Source: Polyodon spathula (taxonomy: Eukaryota; Chordata; Actinopteri; Acipenseriformes; Polyodontidae). Taken from it: a stretch of DNA of 64,000 nucleotides. The notes under the pieces were generated by a model, which was not told where the DNA came from, did no database searches, and was given only the letters and a program-made list of their open reading frames with translations. The first letter of the stretch is position 1. Every line of letters begins with the position of its first letter. The DNA lies in NCBI RefSeq assembly GCF_017654505.1, contig NC_054553.1:12203049-12267048 (forward strand), written 5' to 3'. Both the position numbers and the translations under genes were made by a program. Shown one piece after another: positions 62,053 through 64,000 of this stretch.

Positions 62053-62959
62053 ATAGGCAGGATTGGGGGGGGTGGGGTGGCGCAGCTTCCAAGGCAAAGA
62101 CTACTCCACGCCAAGCCCAGTGCTGCTAGCGAAACCGAGCTTGTCCAAGAGTTCTACAGAGAAATGCATTTTAAAGAACTGGATAAAACGGTACATGAAA
62201 TTAAGGAACGTTTTAAGGAGAATGACATGGAAGCTCTAACTGCGCTAAATAGCATCCTGACAATACCTGCAGAAAACATCCAAGAGTCTAATTTGGATTT
62301 GATTTGTGAACGCTACAAAATATCCAAGGAGGAACTGACAGCAGAGCTAGCAGTGTTCAGTGCAATGTTTAAAAAGGAGAGTGGTTTGGACAACTTCAAT
62401 CAGCGAATGGCATTTTTTAAGGAACGGAACCTTGGACAGATTGAGTAACATGGACAGCCTCTTTCGAGAAGTGCATTGTGTGAGAGGAATTTCTCCTGTC
62501 TCTGTCATCTCAGAAATTACATGAGGAATTCTATGGGACAAGAAAGACTGTCTCAGTGCTCAACATACAGCGGGGCGTTGCTATTGATTTGGATAGAGTG
62601 ATCAATAGGTTTAATGTGATGAGAAGTTCCAGAGGGCGGCGTTTTCCCCTTCATTAAGGTAAGAGAGATAATAAGTTAATTAAATCTACCTAATGCGTTT
62701 TGACGATAGGAATACATTTTTTGGTTTAGTGATTGCCAACATGGTTGCATTTCAAAATGTACTCTCTGAACACATTAAGTTCAGGGCAGATGATTGTAAT
62801 GAAGTGATTGTGAATATGCGTTGATGTTATTTGGCCAAGGAAAAAAAACGATGATAACAAAGTAAATATATATTTAAAATGCACTAGACACTGCATTAGA
62901 TTTCAAATTCATTAAAACTCATTATTGCCCCCCAAATTTGGGTATCAAATCCCATCCAC
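62053..62959 (+). mobile_element. Internally deleted hAT element inside the Tc1
   Basis: Flanked by the 10-bp repeat ggttgcacct at 62043-62052 and 62960-62969, which contains the 8-bp target duplication expected for hAT. The coding part is a C-terminal hAT transposase remnant: 62100-62448 has ELVQEFYREMHFKELDKTVH, KENDMEALTALNSIL and LICERYKISKEEL. A frameshifted piece near 62555-62657 (LNIQRGVAIDLDRVINRF) looks like the end of the dimerisation domain. The N-terminal and catalytic parts are absent. Confidence 0.75.
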
Positions 62960-63213
62960 GGTTGCACCTGAGCTTATTTAGGAGTGTCACAGCAAAGGGG
63001 GTGAACGCTTATCTAATGAAGACTTTTCAGGTTTTTATTTTTAATTAATTTGTTTTTTCACCCCCACCCCCATTTTTTCACACACTGAAAGTGTTGAGTA
63101 GGTTGTGTAAATCAAAGGGGAAAAAATCCCATTTAAATGCATCAAGAGTTCAGGTTGTAACACAGCAAACTGTGAAAAGGTCCAAGGGGGGTGAATACTT
63201 CCTATAGGCACTC

Positions 63214-63640
63214 TATAAATGGCCTTCCTATTTTTCTTTGTCTTCTGTAGACTGTTCTGCTTTTATTTTGTTTTTTATTTTAGCTATGCTGCACTTGTAC
63301 CCTGATGGCAATGACTATTTTCAAGACAACAATGCCCCCTAAGTGGACTCTATACCATGTCATCTCAAGGGTGTGATCAGGGCAAATGGTGACAGACCCG
63401 ATTAATAAAGTGGTCAGGCAGTGAACATTCAGAGTGTAAACTGTAAAATGTATTTTTGTAAAAAATTTTGTATTTTTGCATCCGGTTTCTATATACAGTT
63501 TTCATTAGACCAACCAGTTACAAGCCAGAACTAATAAATTAAAGAAACAGATCATTAGCCAAACTTGTGTTTCAACACAATTTGATTGTAGATAAAGTGA
63601 GACTGCACCTCTATTTTATCCACATCTCTAGATATACACC
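63214..63640 (+). other. FSIP2 intron with a short transposase relic
   Basis: At about 63282-63340 the plus strand reads MLHLYPDGNDYFQDNNAP before a stop, like the second-Asp motif of Tc1-type transposases (F-Q-D-x-N-A-P). Only this small piece is seen. Confidence 0.4.
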
Positions 63641-63684
63641 CCTATAAGGGATAATAAAAGGGATAATATTTGGAGAAAATATAC

Positions 63685-63824
63685 CTGTTTCTCCCAATCC
63701 TCTCCATGTCTCTGAGATGTTTGCAGCCTTCCTCCAAAAGCCACTCTCTTAGCTCAGAGGTTCTGATCCCCTCAGGAAGTTGGTCTTGTTCCTGAAGCTC
63801 CAAAAGCTGTTTCACCAGGTTTCG
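63685..63824 (-). CDS. fsip2: FSIP2 exon (first one visible), N-terminal region
   Basis: Coding exon of 140 bp on the minus strand. It has a good acceptor (tttctgtgcag) and a donor (CAG|gtat), is open throughout and ends in phase 2. It encodes an acidic and basic helical stretch that includes SELREWLLEEGCKHLRDMER. This resembles the N-terminal part of vertebrate FSIP2, where a similar helical segment precedes a long charged coiled-coil region; that resemblance is from memory of the family. The phase-2 end joins in frame to the exon at 59737-59878. Earlier exons, including the start codon, must lie to the right of the window. The ATG available just upstream in this frame lies in the intron and is not the real start. 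Confidence 0.8.
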
Positions 63825-63839
63825 CTGCACAGAAATATT

Positions 63840-63885
63840 TTATAATAATAATAATAATAATAATAAATAATAATAATAATAATTC
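63840..63885. repeat. (AAT)n microsatellite
   Basis: About 14 AAT units just upstream of the acceptor of exon 63685-63824. Confidence 0.95.
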
Positions 63886-64000
63886 CACATTTTAATGAGA
63901 ATTTGAATTAGTACAGTAATACAATGGCCCAGTAAGAGTTAGAATCTATATAGAGAATAATAGATGGGCTGCAGTGAATTACAGTGTTGTAATTGCGTCG

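Larger units (their letters stand above)
60685..63213 (-). mobile_element. Tc1-like transposon carrying a hAT insertion
   Basis: Inverted ends CAGTGCCTATAAG (left) and GAGTGCCTATAGG (reverse complement of right) extend imperfectly for about 120 bp (shared blocks gtgttacaac, gcatttaaat, tcaacctactcaacact or close). TA dinucleotides flank both ends. The transposase is on the minus strand. Without the internal insertion at 62053-62959 the element is about 1.6 kb, the usual Tc1 size. Confidence 0.85.

Overview
The window is nuclear DNA of a vertebrate, most likely a ray-finned fish. The signs are spliced exons with GT/AG borders, dense Tc1, hAT, DIRS and LTR transposon remains, long (TA)n arrays and a low overall gene density. 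A non-teleost fish such as a sturgeon or paddlefish is a weak guess from the repeat mix and cannot be settled here.

One gene fills the window on the minus strand: FSIP2 (fibrous sheath-interacting protein 2), a giant structural protein of the sperm tail. I place eleven exons with matching splice phases: 63685-63824, 59737-59878, 59372-59482, 58902-59052, 58215-58286, 56085-56221, 46239-46308, 45839-45917, 45617-45653, a single 19,171-bp exon at 6935-26105, and an exon running off the left edge at 1-2422. The first and last exons of the gene lie outside the window. The visible coding sequence is about 22.5 kb (about 7,510 codons), already longer than the roughly 6,900-residue human protein.

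The core of the giant exon is a tandem array of 16 units, each 726 bp (242 residues; one spacing is 723 bp), at about 13.19-24.85 kb. The ten units at the C-terminal side are almost identical, and the N-terminal ones diverge step by step. Each unit contains five short amphipathic helices with the same spacing. Three of them fit the published docking signature for the PKA RII (R2D2) dimer, which suggests a highly multivalent docking scaffold.

The introns are a transposon graveyard. Intron 2423-6934 holds a 209-bp copy of part of the neighbouring FSIP2 exon. Intron 26106-45616 holds a decayed DIRS element, two LTRs in opposite orientation that bracket an apparently inverted block, a non-autonomous LTR element with proline-rich and minisatellite coding, a hAT-Charlie-like element with a perfect 8-bp target duplication, and a Tc1 element with an internal 365-bp duplication. 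Intron 46309-56084 holds LTRs, a BED-finger hAT relic and a second Tc1. Intron 59879-63684 holds a third Tc1 with a hAT insertion inside it. No RNA gene, CRISPR array or other intact host gene could be supported.
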